DNA of 64,000 bases, from contig NZ_VCBX02000001.1 in the NCBI RefSeq assembly GCF_005938745.2, positions 5,098,501-5,162,500 on the forward strand, in the 5' to 3' direction. The notes under the pieces were generated by a model. That model was not told the DNA's origin, did not search any database, and worked only from the letters and a program-made list of their open reading frames with translations. The stretch's first letter is position 1, and every line of letters begins with the position of its first letter. The position numbers and the translations under genes were made by a program. This document shows, one piece after another, positions 38,077-46,961 of this stretch. The DNA comes from Rhodococcus sp. KBS0724. GTDB taxonomy: Bacteria; Actinomycetota; Actinomycetes; Mycobacteriales; Mycobacteriaceae.

Positions 38077-39222
38077 TCAGTGTTCGGGCTGGTACGCGGG
38101 CTTCTCCACAGTCGGCGGCAACGTGGCGATTGCCGAAATACGCTTCATCCCCGCCACCTGAAGAAGGTCGACGACCAACGATCGGATCTGCGCGAACACC
38201 ACTGTCGCCGACAGACCGGCGGTCTCGACAATTGCCGGCTTCAGTTCCTTCGCGACCGAACGCAGCACCCGGGCGGCCTCAGCCTGATCAGGCTGCTCGC
38301 CCGGTTCCGCGAGGATCATTTCCCGCAAGACCTCGACGGCCTTCGACAACTTCTCCACCTGCGTCACCAAACGCGGATCGAGAATTTCGTCGTCCCGGAC
38401 CAACGTCAACGAACGCCGCGACAGAACTCGAATGTTGCGCATCGCATTGTCGATCGGATCAGCCGTCGCCATGAGTCGTTCGAGCCGTGGGCGGGTGTTC
38501 CAGTACAGCGGCGAGATCCTACTGATCTCCTGCCCACCTTTGAGATTGGAGCGCAAACCGTCGATTGCCGACTGCGTCGCGCGGGCCTTACGCAGGGCCT
38601 TCACGATCGGCTCGGGATCGTTGGCCCGCAATCCGTCGGCCACCAACGCCAATACCTCCGACGACGTCGTGAGAATCGCCGCAGCGTCCTTGCGAGCGCG
38701 TCGCACGGGATGGGTGGGGATGATCGCAACCACCGCGATGCCCACCAAACCGCCGACCAACGCGTCGATCATGCGATCGATTCCGCCGGTGCCCCCTGGC
38801 GGGATCAACGTCGCCACCAGTACAGCGGAATTTCCGGCCTGCATCGAGAAGATGGGGCCACTGTTCAGCAGCACTGCCACCGACATCGCCAGCACCACCA
38901 CGAGGCAGATCTGCCACGGGCCGCTGCCGATACCGGAAATGATCAGATCGCCGATACCGATGCCGACCGTCACGCCGGCCACCAACTCGAACGAGCGACG
39001 CAGCCGAGCGCCCAACGACAAGCCGAGAGACACAACAGCGGCAATAGGCGCGAAGAAGGGCGAATGATGCCCGATCACCGTGGTGGCAACCCACCACGCC
39101 AATCCGGCAGCCAGTGCACATTGAAGAATCGGTAGCGCCGACGTCCTGAGCCGGCGCACCGACTTACGAGCGCGATCCTTGATGCTCGACGCGCTCGGAC
39201 GGAAACTGCTAACCGAGGCCAA
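38077..39222 (-). CDS. FUSC/ArAE family membrane protein
   Basis: About 381 residues. The N-terminal half has a run of hydrophobic segments (ALPILQCALAAGLAWWVA, HHSPFFAPIAAVVSLG) typical of the fusaric-acid/aromatic-acid efflux (FUSC) family, followed by a long cytoplasmic helical part. The start is uncertain: a TTG at 39222 straddles the DUF3151 stop, the open frame reaches 39291, and a GTG at 39164 is possible. The substrate is unknown. It sits at the right-hand edge of the accessory block. Confidence 0.75.
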   Translation of the reverse strand: MASVSSFRPSASSIKDRARKSVRRLRTSALPILQCALAAGLAWWVATTVIGHHSPFFAPIAAVVSLGLSLGARLRRSFELVAGVTVGIGIGDLIISGIGSGPWQICLVVVLAMSVAVLLNSGPIFSMQAGNSAVLVATLIPPGGTGGIDRMIDALVGGLVGIAVVAIIPTHPVRRARKDAAAILTTSSEVLALVADGLRANDPEPIVKALRKARATQSAIDGLRSNLKGGQEISRISPLYWNTRPRLERLMATADPIDNAMRNIRVLSRRSLTLVRDDEILDPRLVTQVEKLSKAVEVLREMILAEPGEQPDQAEAARVLRSVAKELKPAIVETAGLSATVVFAQIRSLVVDLLQVAGMKRISAIATLPPTVEKPAYQPEH

Positions 39223-39625
39223 GCGCTTCGGCAGCGTTGGGGTCGCAATCCTCGAGCAGATCCAGGCAACGGGCGTACTCGTCTGCTTCACCGATCGACT
39301 GCGCGGCCTTGGCCAGCACCGCTACACAACGGAGGAAACCGCGATTGGGCTCGTGGCTGTACGGGACGGGCCCGAAGCCCTTCCAGCCATTGCGACGAAG
39401 CTGATCGAGTCCACGGTGGTAGCCGGTACGCGCGTAGGCATACGCGGTGATGGTCGCACCACTCTCGAATGCGGCCTCGGCCAGATAAGCCCACGCGATG
39501 GACGCAGTGGGATGATCGGCCGCAACCTGAGCCGGATCAGCATGGTTGAGCAGGGCTGATTCCGCGTCGTCGTCGCCGGGAAGCAAAGTGGGCTTGGGTC
39601 CGAGCAGGTCACCGAATTGGGTCAT
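39209..39625 (-). CDS. DUF3151 protein, Rv0360c-like
   Basis: 138 residues, all one DUF3151 domain: TQFGDLLGPKPTLLPGD, AWAYLAEAAFESG and YSHEPNRGFLRCVAVLAKAA. The helical pattern resembles TPR-like repeats. The function is unknown. It resumes the backbone gene order: in M. tuberculosis, as I recall, Rv0360c directly follows Rv0359, whereas here 30 kb separates the two homologues. Confidence 0.85.
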   Translation of the reverse strand: MTQFGDLLGPKPTLLPGDDDAESALLNHADPAQVAADHPTASIAWAYLAEAAFESGATITAYAYARTGYHRGLDQLRRNGWKGFGPVPYSHEPNRGFLRCVAVLAKAAQSIGEADEYARCLDLLEDCDPNAAEALGLG

Positions 39626-39748
39626 GGGCTTATTGTGCCCGCTCCCGTCCGTGGGCACCCGGCCGCCTCACCCGTGGTCGCCGTTACGGCCGGATTCGAC
39701 CGATCGTTACGCTGAGGACGCCAATTGCCCCAGACCGAAGGATGACCG

Positions 39749-40471
39749 GTGCCGGACTCGAACGACGACAACTCGACAAAGAGAACGCCGGAAAGCTCGA
39801 CGCCGACCGAACCCGCTACCGTCGCGATGCCCAAGGCACAGCCGTCGCCTGAGCCCGCAACAGTAGCCATTCCCAGAACGCCACAGCCCATGCCGCAGCA
39901 GGCCATGTCACAGCCCAAGCAGCAGCCGGTCCGGGCCGCACCGCAACGCGTCGGAGTAGCAGCGGGAATTCCGCCGCATCAGCCTCTTCCCACTCGAATC
40001 GAGCCGGCGGAGCCGGAGCCGACGAAGCGCGGCGGCAAGGGTTGGTACATCGCGGCCGGAGCAGCAGCTGTCGCCATCGTGGCCGTAATCGGTGTCGCAC
40101 TGTACGTCTCGTCCGAGAGCAGCAGCGGGAGCAACTCCCCCGAAGCTCAGGTCCAGACGGCGATCAGCACCTACGTCGACGCTCTCGCGTCCGGCGACAT
40201 TGCCGCTCTGCGCACCGCTACGTGCGGCTCTCTGGCCGACTACTACCAGTCCGTCCCGGACGATGCCTTCGCCCAGGTCCACCAGAATGCGGTAACGCAG
40301 AAGACGATTCCCCAGGTCAGTGCCGTCGACGCCGTCCGGATCACCGACGACACGGCTATCGCCCAGGTCGAGGCGAGCATCCCGGCCACCGGGGAACGCT
40401 CGTGGCGAACCTTCGACCTGGAACGTCAGGACGGAACCTGGAAGGTGTGCGACCCGAGTCAGACCGGTTAA
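39749..40471 (+). CDS. Proline-rich single-pass membrane protein, Rv0361-like
   Basis: 240 residues. A Pro/Gln/Thr-rich cytoplasmic region (~1-90) is followed by one transmembrane helix (~95-117, GWYIAAGAAAVAIVAVIGVALYV). An extracytoplasmic domain of ~110 residues resembles the NTF2-like/DUF4878 fold (AQVQTAISTYVDALASGD, WRTFDLERQDGTWKVC). The GTG at 39749 is preceded by GAAGGA. The function is unknown. It matches Rv0361 by position. Confidence 0.8.
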   Translation: MPDSNDDNSTKRTPESSTPTEPATVAMPKAQPSPEPATVAIPRTPQPMPQQAMSQPKQQPVRAAPQRVGVAAGIPPHQPLPTRIEPAEPEPTKRGGKGWYIAAGAAAVAIVAVIGVALYVSSESSSGSNSPEAQVQTAISTYVDALASGDIAALRTATCGSLADYYQSVPDDAFAQVHQNAVTQKTIPQVSAVDAVRITDDTAIAQVEASIPATGERSWRTFDLERQDGTWKVCDPSQTG

Positions 40472-40508
40472 ACACTCGAACGCTTGAACACTGGAACGCT
40501 TAAACAAG

Positions 40509-40554
40509 CTGGGCGCGCCCACGAAGTCGTCACTTCGTGGGCGCGCCCAGTTTT
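40509..40554. terminator. Bidirectional terminator before fba
   Basis: A perfect 18-bp stem (40509-40526 with 40533-40550), a 6-nt loop and TTTT after it on the plus strand, with an A-rich stretch on the other side. It separates the convergent Rv0361-like and fba genes. Just upstream (about 40472-40504) is a 16-bp direct repeat with a GAACGCTT core. Confidence 0.92.
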
Positions 40555-40566
40555 CGAGCGTGCTGC

Positions 40567-41604
40567 TTAGCTTCCGGACACCGAGCGGCCGGCCGACTTC
40601 AGGTCGTTGCATGCCTCGATGACACGAGCAGTCATGCCTGCTTCGGCCTTCTTGAGGTAGCTACGCGGGTCGTAGGCCTTCTTGTTTCCGACCTCGCCGT
40701 CGACCTTGAGGACGCCGTCGTAGTTGGTGAAGAAGTGCCCGGCGATCGGACGGGAGAACGCGTACTGCGTGTCGGTGTCGACGTTCATCTTGACGACGCC
40801 GAAGTTCAGCGAATCCTCGATCTCGGACTTCAGCGAGCCCGATCCACCGTGGAACACGAAGTCGAACGGCTGCGAACCGGCAGCAAGACCGAGCTTCGCT
40901 GCGGCAACGCGCTGACCCTCGTCGAGAACCTCGGGCTTGAGCTTGACGTTGCCCGGCTTGTACACACCGTGCACGTTGCCGAAGGTGGCAGCGAGGAGGT
41001 ACTTACCCTGCTCGCCGACGCCCAGAGCGTCGACCGTCTTCTCGAAGTCTTCCTTCGACGTGTACAGCTTGTCGTTGATCTCGGCTTCGACGCCGTCTTC
41101 TTCGCCGCCGACAACACCGATCTCGACCTCGAGGATGATGTTCGCAGCCTTCGACAGTGCAAGCAGTTCCTTGGCGATCGCCAGGTTCTCGTCGATCGGG
41201 ACAGCCGAACCGTCCCACATGTGGGACTGGAAGAGCGGGTTACGGCCGGCGCTGACGCGTTCCTGCGAGATGGCGAGCAGCGGACGCACAAACGTGTCCA
41301 GCTTGTCCTTCGGGCAGTGGTCGGTGTGCAGCGCAATGGTGACGTCGTACTTGGCGGCGATCACGTGAGCGAACTCGGCGAGTGCAACAGCACCGGTAAC
41401 CATGTCCTTGATGCCCAGACCGGAACCGAACTCGGCACCGCCGGTCGAGAACTGGATGATGCCGTCACTGCCGGCGTCCGCAAAGCCCTTGATGGCTGCG
41501 TTGATGGATTCGGAGCCGACACAGTTGATAGCGGGGAAGGCAAAGGAATGCTCCTTGGCCCGACCAAGCATCTCGGCATAGACCTCGGGAGTTGCGATAG
41601 GCAC
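40567..41604 (-). CDS. fba: Fructose-bisphosphate aldolase, class II
   Basis: 345 residues, the length of the mycobacterial enzyme. It interconverts fructose-1,6-bisphosphate with two triose phosphates in glycolysis and gluconeogenesis. Visible signatures are ALHTDHCPKD (catalytic Asp and zinc His), ANIILEVEIGVVGGEEDGV, the glycine-rich FGNVHGVYKPG and FVFHGGSGS. The GTG at 41604 gives MPIATPEVY, with GGAGG about 9 nt upstream. It is divergent from the DedA pair. Confidence 0.96.
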   Translation of the reverse strand: MPIATPEVYAEMLGRAKEHSFAFPAINCVGSESINAAIKGFADAGSDGIIQFSTGGAEFGSGLGIKDMVTGAVALAEFAHVIAAKYDVTIALHTDHCPKDKLDTFVRPLLAISQERVSAGRNPLFQSHMWDGSAVPIDENLAIAKELLALSKAANIILEVEIGVVGGEEDGVEAEINDKLYTSKEDFEKTVDALGVGEQGKYLLAATFGNVHGVYKPGNVKLKPEVLDEGQRVAAAKLGLAAGSQPFDFVFHGGSGSLKSEIEDSLNFGVVKMNVDTDTQYAFSRPIAGHFFTNYDGVLKVDGEVGNKKAYDPRSYLKKAEAGMTARVIEACNDLKSAGRSVSGS

Positions 41605-41785
41605 GGCGGGAGTCCTCCATTTACGTGTCGTTCGGAGCGCTCGACGATGTAAAAGCGCTTCGTGTGGTCCTAGCAGTATGGCAAGTCGTGGTCGCCACGT
41701 CTCTTTGCGGTCTCGCCGTGACGTGGACGACGCGGTGACCTGCAGCGGTGGGAAACACTCAGATGCTGCCGGTAGTCTGGCCTCC

Positions 41786-42520
41786 GTGAATGTGCAGGCA
41801 GCAACTGAATCCGTGACGAACCTGGCCTTGCTGCCCGGCTTCCTCGATCCCGTGAACCTCTTGAACTCCTTCGGAACGTGGGTTCTGGTGGGATTGCTTC
41901 TGGTGGTCTTCATCGAATCCGGCCTGCTGTTTCCCCTTCTGCCTGGCGATTCCCTCCTCTTCACCGCAGGGTTGATCGCGGCGTCCAAGTCCACCGAGAT
42001 CGAGCCGTTCGCGCCGTTGTGGGTGCTGTTGGTGACCATTCCGATTGCCGCGATCCTGGGTGACCAGGTTGGTTTCTACATCGGCGCCAAGGGTGGAACC
42101 GCCCTGTTCAAGAACGACGACGCGAAGTTCTTCAAGAAGAAGTACATCGACGAGTCACACGCGTTCTTCGAAAAGCACGGCCCGATCACCATCATCCTGG
42201 CCCGCTTCGTGCCGATCGTGCGTACCTTCGCACCGGTTGTCGCCGGCGCTTCGAAGATGAAGTACTCGCTCTTCCTCACGTACAACATCGTCGGCGGCAT
42301 TCTGTGGGGTGCCGGCGTTACGATGCTCGGCTACCTCCTGGGCCAGATCGAATTCATCCGAGACAATGTCGACTACATCTTCATCTTGATCGTCCTGGTG
42401 TCTGTCCTGCCGATCGTTTTCGAAATCGGAAAGCGCCTTCTCGCGTCACGACGCGGCGAGACGGCGAATACTTCAACTACGGACAATTCGGAACCCGTGA
42501 CCGAGGAACCGACTCACTGA
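41786..42520 (+). CDS. DedA family membrane protein, Rv0364-like
   Basis: 244 residues with the SNARE-associated (VTT) fold. Family features are FIESGLLFPLLPGDSLLFTAG and FVPIVRTFAPVVAGASKM, the latter with the conserved arginine. DedA proteins are lipid scramblase-like or proton-coupled flippases. GTG 41786 is chosen from context, and another GTG follows at 41792. A second DedA paralogue begins 31 bp downstream, so the pair is probably co-transcribed. Confidence 0.9.
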   Translation: MNVQAATESVTNLALLPGFLDPVNLLNSFGTWVLVGLLLVVFIESGLLFPLLPGDSLLFTAGLIAASKSTEIEPFAPLWVLLVTIPIAAILGDQVGFYIGAKGGTALFKNDDAKFFKKKYIDESHAFFEKHGPITIILARFVPIVRTFAPVVAGASKMKYSLFLTYNIVGGILWGAGVTMLGYLLGQIEFIRDNVDYIFILIVLVSVLPIVFEIGKRLLASRRGETANTSTTDNSEPVTEEPTH

Positions 42521-42551
42521 TCACCCGAACCGAGGCGAGAAACTGACCACT

Positions 42552-43214
42552 ATGACGATCGCGTCCGGCAGTTTCGGTCCCCTCGAAACCGCCGGTCCTG
42601 CACTGGTGTGGATCATCGTCGTGACATTCGTGTTCATCGAATGCGCGATCATTCTGGGGTTGTTCCTTCCCGGCGATTCTCTACTCATCACCGCGGGAAT
42701 TGTGCTGGCCGGTCACGAATCCGGCGCCGGACACGTGTGGGCTCTCTCGGTGGGTGCCATGATTGCCGCCATTGCCGGTAATCAAGTCGGGTACGTCATA
42801 GGTCACCGCACGGGCAATCACATCAAGGCCCGCAAAGGTGGCAAGTACTTCACCGAGAAGAACCTGCACCGGGTCAACATCCTGTTGGAGAAACACGGCT
42901 TCTGGGCTGTCCTGATCGCCCGGTGGATCCCCTGGGTACGCACCCTGTGCCCCATGGTCGCTGGCGCAGCCAAGATGAACCACACGCGGTACACCGTGGC
43001 CAGCACCATCGGCGCGATCATCTGGGCGCCGGTACTGCTGCTCATCGGCTTCTACGGCGGCTCGTTCCTCGATCGTGTGCCGTGGCTGCTCCCCGGTGTC
43101 CTGATCGTGATGACCGTCAGCCTTGTCGTCGGCACCGGTCTCGGCATCTGGCAGTACCGCAAGGAAATGGCACGCCCCGCCGAGGACGTCGAGGTCGAAG
43201 AAGTTCTCGACTGA
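42552..43214 (+). CDS. DedA family membrane protein, second tandem copy
   Basis: 220 residues. FIECAIILGLFLPGDSLLITAG and WIPWVRTLCPMVAGAAKM mirror the first copy's motifs, while loop sequences differ, so this is an old duplication, not a recent one. Both keep the acidic residue before the first re-entrant helix and the C-terminal arginine motif. The acidic tail (EDVEVEEVLD) is specific to this copy. Confidence 0.9.
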   Translation: MTIASGSFGPLETAGPALVWIIVVTFVFIECAIILGLFLPGDSLLITAGIVLAGHESGAGHVWALSVGAMIAAIAGNQVGYVIGHRTGNHIKARKGGKYFTEKNLHRVNILLEKHGFWAVLIARWIPWVRTLCPMVAGAAKMNHTRYTVASTIGAIIWAPVLLLIGFYGGSFLDRVPWLLPGVLIVMTVSLVVGTGLGIWQYRKEMARPAEDVEVEEVLD

Positions 43215-43237
43215 GACCTGATTCGTTTCGGCGGCGT

Positions 43238-43294
43238 CATTCCCACTTCCATCATTCCCACGCCATCATTCCCACATCATCATTCCCAGATCGG
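43238..43294. repeat. Four-unit tandem repeat overlapping the CobW stop codon
   Basis: Units of 14-15 bp beginning CATTCCCA occur at 43238, 43253, 43267 and 43281. The last unit contains the CobW stop and its final codons; the other three extend this sequence downstream. On the minus strand each unit reads GGGAATGA, so the gene end has been repeated in tandem. Confidence 0.8.
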
Positions 43295-44392
43295 TAGCCG
43301 GTCTTCGTAACCGATCCAGGTCCTTGGTCCCGCCCGCAGTTCGTCGTCGGTCAGGAGCGCTGGATCGAGGATCCGGGCAGGCTCCGCAAGGTCGAGTTTC
43401 ACACCGATGAACACGATTTCCTGACTTGGCTCCTCATCGGCAGACGACCACAATTGCGCGGGTTCGATGACAAGGTTGGGGCCGGCCTGCGACCAGATCG
43501 CGGCGTACTCGGGCCGACTGGCGATCCAGCAGAATCCCTTACTGCGCAACAGTCCGGTGAATTGATCGAGCGCCTGCTCGAGCCTGAGCGGATGAAACGG
43601 CCGCGACGCTCGGTACGTGACACTACGGATTCCGTATTCCTCGGTTTCAGGGGTGTGTCCGCCGGCCAGTTCCTCGTCCCAACCGGGAACCTGCGCAGCC
43701 AGTTCCGGGTTGTAGAGACCAGTTTCCAGCACCCGAGCAAGATCAACTTCTCCGTGGTCCGTCCGGATCACCTGGGCGCCCGGGTTCAGCCGACGCAGAG
43801 TTGCCTCGACTGTGCCCGCTGCCCGGTCACTGACCAGGTCGGTCTTGTTGAGCAGAATGACGTCGGCGAACTCCACCTGGTCTACGAGGAGGTCGGAAAT
43901 ACTGCGCCCGTCGCCCTCCCCCGCTTCGAGGTTTCGCTCGTCGAGGCGCTCCCCCTTGGCAAGTTCGCTCAGGAACGTGGAGGCGTCAACCACCGTCACC
44001 ATCGTGTCGAGCTTCGCCAACGAACCGAGGCTGAATCCGTCCTCGAACTCCCAGTCGAAGGTGGCGGCGACGGGCATCGGCTCCGAGATCCCGGTCGATT
44101 CGACAACCAACTGATCGAACCGTCCCTCCCGAGCCAGCGCCCCGACGGTGTCGATCAGATCTTCGCGCAGCGTGCAGCAGATACAACCGTTGGTCAGCTC
44201 GACCAACTTCTCCTCGGTGCGGTCGAAGTGCCCTTGACCCGCGACGAGGGCCGCGTCGATGTTGATCTCACTCATGTCGTTGACGATGACCGCGACGCGT
44301 CGACCGCCGCGGTTGGCGAGGATGTGATTGAGCAGAGTGGTCTTGCCCGCGCCGAGAAATCCGGACAGCACTGTTACCGGTAGCCGATTCAT
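43280..44392 (-). CDS. CobW/COG0523 GTPase, probable zinc metallochaperone
   Basis: 370 residues. The P-loop is GFLGAGKTT near the N-terminus, the metal motif is CICC (NGCICCTLR), and LLNKTDLVS is the guanine-specificity segment. The C-terminal CobW_C domain includes [22 protein letters not shown]0523 proteins pass metal, often zinc, to target enzymes under starvation. A Zur-like palindrome sits 5 bp upstream of the start codon, supporting a zinc role. Confidence 0.92.
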   Translation of the reverse strand: MNRLPVTVLSGFLGAGKTTLLNHILANRGGRRVAVIVNDMSEINIDAALVAGQGHFDRTEEKLVELTNGCICCTLREDLIDTVGALAREGRFDQLVVESTGISEPMPVAATFDWEFEDGFSLGSLAKLDTMVTVVDASTFLSELAKGERLDERNLEAGEGDGRSISDLLVDQVEFADVILLNKTDLVSDRAAGTVEATLRRLNPGAQVIRTDHGEVDLARVLETGLYNPELAAQVPGWDEELAGGHTPETEEYGIRSVTYRASRPFHPLRLEQALDQFTGLLRSKGFCWIASRPEYAAIWSQAGPNLVIEPAQLWSSADEEPSQEIVFIGVKLDLAEPARILDPALLTDDELRAGPRTWIGYEDRLPIWE

Positions 44393-44397
44393 TCACT

Positions 44398-44416
44398 AAT
44401 GATAACCGTTATCGTT
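44398..44416. promoter_or_regulatory. Zur-like box before the CobW gene
   Basis: A 9-1-9 palindrome, AATGATAAC-C-GTTATCGTT, with one mismatch; the inner GATAAC/GTTATC is perfect. The sequence agrees with actinobacterial Zur operators (TGATAAC-type) and lies 5 bp before the start codon, where a repressor would block transcription. Confidence 0.75.
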
Positions 44417-44418
44417 AT

Positions 44419-45543
44419 CTATTGACGCGCACGCGGATACCCTGCCGCTGATACGACGTAGGCCGCTTCCATCAGCATCCAACCGCCCACCTGCACAGAC
44501 AGGTCACGTTCCGGGACACTCGACGAGCGCACCGTGCCTCCCTCGAATGTCGCCAGCTCGCCGGAGAGCCTCGGCAGCGTGGCGTCACGGGTCCAGTCGT
44601 GACCGAACAGCGGCAACCCCTCCACCTCAAGGCGGTTCTTCCACGCGGCTTCCGCCGACGCCAACACGATCTGCGCGGCGATCTCCTTCGCCCGAATATC
44701 CTCGTTGCTCTCCCACGTCAGGTTGACCACGACAAACGCCAGATACCGCGCCAGGATCGCATTGAACAGGCCACCGTCACCCCCGCCGCCCCCGATGATG
44801 ACGCCGCGATCGGTCAAACCGTCGTACACCGCGTTCACCAGAGCGTGAACCCGCTCGCGGTGCCGAGGTTCACCCAACCGCGTCGCCAGCTCCGTCTCGA
44901 GGCCGAGAGTTACACCTTGGCAATACGAGTAGACCGCCCGCTCGAGTGTGCCGTCGCGGCGGATACCGTCGAAGATCAGGCCGGACTCGGGATCACGCAG
45001 GGTCTCCTCGATCCAGTCGGCGTGCGCCTGAGCTCGCCACAGTTTGCCGGTCCGCGCGAGCATGATCCCGGCCGGACCGTTGGCCGGGGTGTTGTAGAAA
45101 TCGGAGCCCTTGCACCAGGGAATTCCGCCACCGTCCTCCGGCGACCACGAGTCGAAGAGCTGAGATTCGAGCGCTTGTACGGCGCTCCGATGGTCCAGTG
45201 CAAACAGTCGCTGGGCGCGTTCGAGCGACAACCCCAGCCACGCCATGTCGTCGTAGTAACTGTTGGTCCAGGCACTGACGTTTCGGACCCGGACGCTGCG
45301 GGCAACCTTGGCAATCCGGCGACGACGCTTGGGCGTCGGGTCACGTTCGAGCGCGTCGACGGCGGTGTCGAGCAGATGCGCTTGCCACCAGTAATGCCAC
45401 GGGCGAAACATGCGCTCGCGGCGCACTGCCGGCCACGCCACGACACCCAACGCTGTTCTCGGCATTCCCCACAACCGGCGCAGATGCCGACTGACAATGG
45501 CCCCTTCGGCCGCATCTGCGCGTTCCGCCCACACTTGCTGCAT
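44419..45543 (-). CDS. Glycoside hydrolase family 76 (alpha-1,6-mannanase-like), Rv0365c-like
   Basis: 374 residues with the GH76 (alpha/alpha)6 pattern. The catalytic double aspartate is in YYDDMAWLGL, and CKGSDFYNTPANGPAGIMLAR and GLIFDGIRRDG are family blocks. No signal peptide is visible, so it is cytosolic or exported by another route. It could trim mannans or mannosylated lipids. It matches Rv0365c by position. Confidence 0.85.
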   Translation of the reverse strand: MQQVWAERADAAEGAIVSRHLRRLWGMPRTALGVVAWPAVRRERMFRPWHYWWQAHLLDTAVDALERDPTPKRRRRIAKVARSVRVRNVSAWTNSYYDDMAWLGLSLERAQRLFALDHRSAVQALESQLFDSWSPEDGGGIPWCKGSDFYNTPANGPAGIMLARTGKLWRAQAHADWIEETLRDPESGLIFDGIRRDGTLERAVYSYCQGVTLGLETELATRLGEPRHRERVHALVNAVYDGLTDRGVIIGGGGGDGGLFNAILARYLAFVVVNLTWESNEDIRAKEIAAQIVLASAEAAWKNRLEVEGLPLFGHDWTRDATLPRLSGELATFEGGTVRSSSVPERDLSVQVGGWMLMEAAYVVSAAGYPRARQ

Positions 45544-45561
45544 AAGACATATCCTGTCCCC

Positions 45562-45605
45562 TCGGAGCCCGCGGCGCTAGCGCCTACTCAGCTAACAGGC
45601 TCCGA
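45562..45605. terminator. Possible hairpin between TrmH and GH76 genes
   Basis: TCGGAGCC (45562-45569) pairs with GGCTCCGA (45598-45605), with an inner GGCGCTAGCGCC palindrome. It lies in the 67-bp gap after the TrmH stop on the minus strand. There is no U-run. Confidence 0.45.
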
Positions 45606-45610
45606 CAAGG

Positions 45611-46291
45611 TCAGCGGGAGTTACGGAGATCCGCGTGTTCGCGCACCCAGGCATGCATCGCGATACCTGCCGCGACGCCGGCGTTGATGCTGCGGGTGGA
45701 GCCGAATTGCGCAATCGATACCGTCATGGACGCAACCTCTTTCGCAAGTTCGGTCACGCCGGGACCTTCCTGGCCGAACAGCAGAATGCAGTCTTTCGGC
45801 AGGCTCGCGGTTTCGAGCGGTACGGATCCGGGAGTGTTGTCGACGGCGACAATAGTGAGCGAATTCTCACGCGCGTACTCGACCAACTCACCGATATCGG
45901 CGTGGTGCACGATGTGCTGGTACCGATCGGTGACCATGGCGCCGCGTCGGTTCCAGCGTCGTCGGCCAACGATGTGCACGGCCGCCGCGGCAAATGCGTT
46001 GGCAGTGCGCACCACGGTGCCGATGTTGGCGTCGTGGGCAAAATTCTCGATGGCTACGTGCATCGGATGACGCCGCGAGTCGATGTCCTCGACAATTGCC
46101 TCCCGAGTCCAGTACCTGTACTCGTCCAACACGTTTCGACGGTCACCCTCAGCCAGGAGCACCGGATCGTAACGATCGTCGGTGGGGATGTCCGTCCCGT
46201 GAAACTCCGCCCACGGGCCGACACCGTTGGGATTTTCGCCCCATTCTGTCGGACCGACCTCGTCGGCCGGGTCTACGCTCACGTCGGACAT
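45611..46291 (-). CDS. SpoU/TrmH family RNA 2'-O-methyltransferase, Rv0380c-like
   Basis: 226 residues. The three SPOUT motifs are present: motif 1 HDANIGTVVRTANAFAA, motif 2 CILLFGQEGPGVTELA and motif 3 SINAGVAAGIAMHAW, which together form the SAM-binding trefoil knot. It should methylate a ribose in tRNA or rRNA; the site is not predictable. Its ATG overlaps the stop of the upstream lipoprotein by 1 bp. It matches Rv0380c by position. Confidence 0.9.
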   Translation of the reverse strand: MSDVSVDPADEVGPTEWGENPNGVGPWAEFHGTDIPTDDRYDPVLLAEGDRRNVLDEYRYWTREAIVEDIDSRRHPMHVAIENFAHDANIGTVVRTANAFAAAAVHIVGRRRWNRRGAMVTDRYQHIVHHADIGELVEYARENSLTIVAVDNTPGSVPLETASLPKDCILLFGQEGPGVTELAKEVASMTVSIAQFGSTRSINAGVAAGIAMHAWVREHADLRNSR

Positions 46292-46887
46292 CAGAACACC
46301 TCGTTGGAATCAGCAGCCACGGTGAATCCGTGTGTGGTCTGCTCGTTGACACACGAGACATCCGTCGCCGTGGTAGTACATGTGAAGCCCAGCTTAGACA
46401 GTGGCGTTCCGGGAGGAAGCACCGGATCCGCCTCCGGCCCGCCGGACATGTATACCGGGCCGCCCGAGCACATAAAGGCACCTTCACCCTCATCTTGAAC
46501 TCGAATTCCGTTGCCCCAGTTCACCATGCAACTTTCCGGACGCGGCGGTACCGGAGTTGTCGTACCCTCGCACCCTGCTTCGATGCGGGTGGGCAGTCTG
46601 ATGATGCCGCACTGGAAGTTCCCGTCAGGAGTGGTGAAGTAGTAGGACTCGTTGCGCTCGAAGTGCACGTCCGTCAATGTGGTCGTCGGCGGCACAGTTG
46701 TGGCCGGTACCTCCGTGGTGGAGACGACGGGCGCCGGAACCGTCGTGGTCACCTGGGTCGTGGTCGCGACTGCCGTCGTGGGTTGCGCAGTCGGTGTCGG
46801 CGCGGACTGCGCGTCACCACCACAACCGGTGAGAAATATCGCCGAACCCACACTCAGACAAAGCAATCCCACCCGAACACGTACCAC
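46291..46887 (-). CDS. Secreted lipoprotein with Thr/Pro-rich linker
   Basis: 198 residues. The signal peptide ends in the lipobox LTGC (Cys near residue 22), then come a ~45-residue Thr/Val/Pro linker and a C-terminal domain with six cysteines (QCGI, GCEG, SCMVNW, FMCSGG, FTCTTT, SCVNEQ). Such Cys-rich domains occur in many actinobacterial envelope proteins of unknown function. The GTG at 46887 has GGAGG 8 nt upstream. Confidence 0.8.
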   Translation of the reverse strand: MVRVRVGLLCLSVGSAIFLTGCGGDAQSAPTPTAQPTTAVATTTQVTTTVPAPVVSTTEVPATTVPPTTTLTDVHFERNESYYFTTPDGNFQCGIIRLPTRIEAGCEGTTTPVPPRPESCMVNWGNGIRVQDEGEGAFMCSGGPVYMSGGPEADPVLPPGTPLSKLGFTCTTTATDVSCVNEQTTHGFTVAADSNEVF

Positions 46888-46961
46888 CGCGACTACCTCC
46901 ACCCATGTCTTCTGCCCTCAACCCCGCCCACGAACGATGTCGAACTATATCGCGAATTCGA

